5,740 nt of DNA from an uncultured Collinsella sp. (lineage in GTDB: Bacteria > Actinomycetota > Coriobacteriia > Coriobacteriales > Coriobacteriaceae). The DNA is taken from assembly GCA_934675795.1 (NCBI GenBank), contig CAKURW010000064.1, positions 1-5,740 of the forward strand. The letters run 5' to 3'. The position numbers were made by a program, and so were the translations under genes. Positions within the stretch are counted from its first letter, which is position 1. Every line of letters begins with the position of its first letter. Positions 5,717 to 5,740 of this stretch are shown piece after piece. The notes under the pieces are model-generated. The model was not told the origin of the DNA. It searched no databases and saw nothing but the letters and a program-made list of their open reading frames with translations.

Positions 5717-5740
5717 ATGCACTCCTTGCTTCTAAAGCAG

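Noticed and set aside
1..5740. CRISPR arrays, transposase genes, insertion-sequence ends, toxin-antitoxin pairs with known domains.
   Set aside because: No regularly spaced repeats, no transposase or nuclease motifs and no terminal inverted repeats around a gene were seen; the HTH-like small protein has no recognisable toxin partner.

Overview
The window is a 5.7-kb piece of a GC-rich bacterial chromosome, probably a gut Coriobacteriia of the Collinsella type. That placement is an inference from the high-GC codon use of the metabolic genes, strong AGGAG-type ribosome binding sites and the type of genes present. No 16S or other phylogenetic marker is in view.

Left part (1-1120). A perfect 38-bp palindrome lies at the edge. 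It is followed by a promoter, a complete tRNA-Thr(CGT) gene with encoded CCA, and its own terminator. Downstream is a stretch visibly lower in GC than the rest (35-48% in the lines counted, against 68% in a counted line of lacC). It holds two small plus-strand reading frames without recognisable products. The second has a helix-turn-helix-like C-terminus. The two frames are separated by a (CT)4 tract, and loss of one CT would fuse them, so this may be a 5'-truncated, frameshifted gene or a two-gene unit acquired next to the tRNA.

Middle part (1065-3730, minus strand). This looks like one operon transcribed right to left: lacX-like aldose 1-epimerase, lacC-like tagatose-6-phosphate kinase, the last 43 codons of a lost nagA paralogue, and a YhcH/YiaL-family gene. 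It ends in a strong intrinsic terminator next to a second hairpin. The nagA remnant is in frame and 79% identical in protein to the C-terminus of the intact nagA at the right end of the window.

Right part (3731-5740). A flavodoxin-family gene is divergent from lacX across a 156-bp gap. It ends at a strong terminator, where it converges with an intact nagA (minus strand) whose upstream region leaves the window.

Taken together, the minus-strand genes suggest handling of amino sugars or galactose derivatives. An N-acetyl-hexosamine-6-phosphate deacetylase, a tagatose-6-phosphate kinase, a sugar mutarotase and a YhcH-like protein would fit N-acetylgalactosamine or galactose use through tagatose 6-phosphate. 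The isomerase/deaminase, aldolase and transporter steps are not in the window. I see no clearly new defence or mobile system. The most informative anomalies are the nagA scar, the frameshift-like junction in the low-GC islet, and the self-complementary repeat pair at the operon end.
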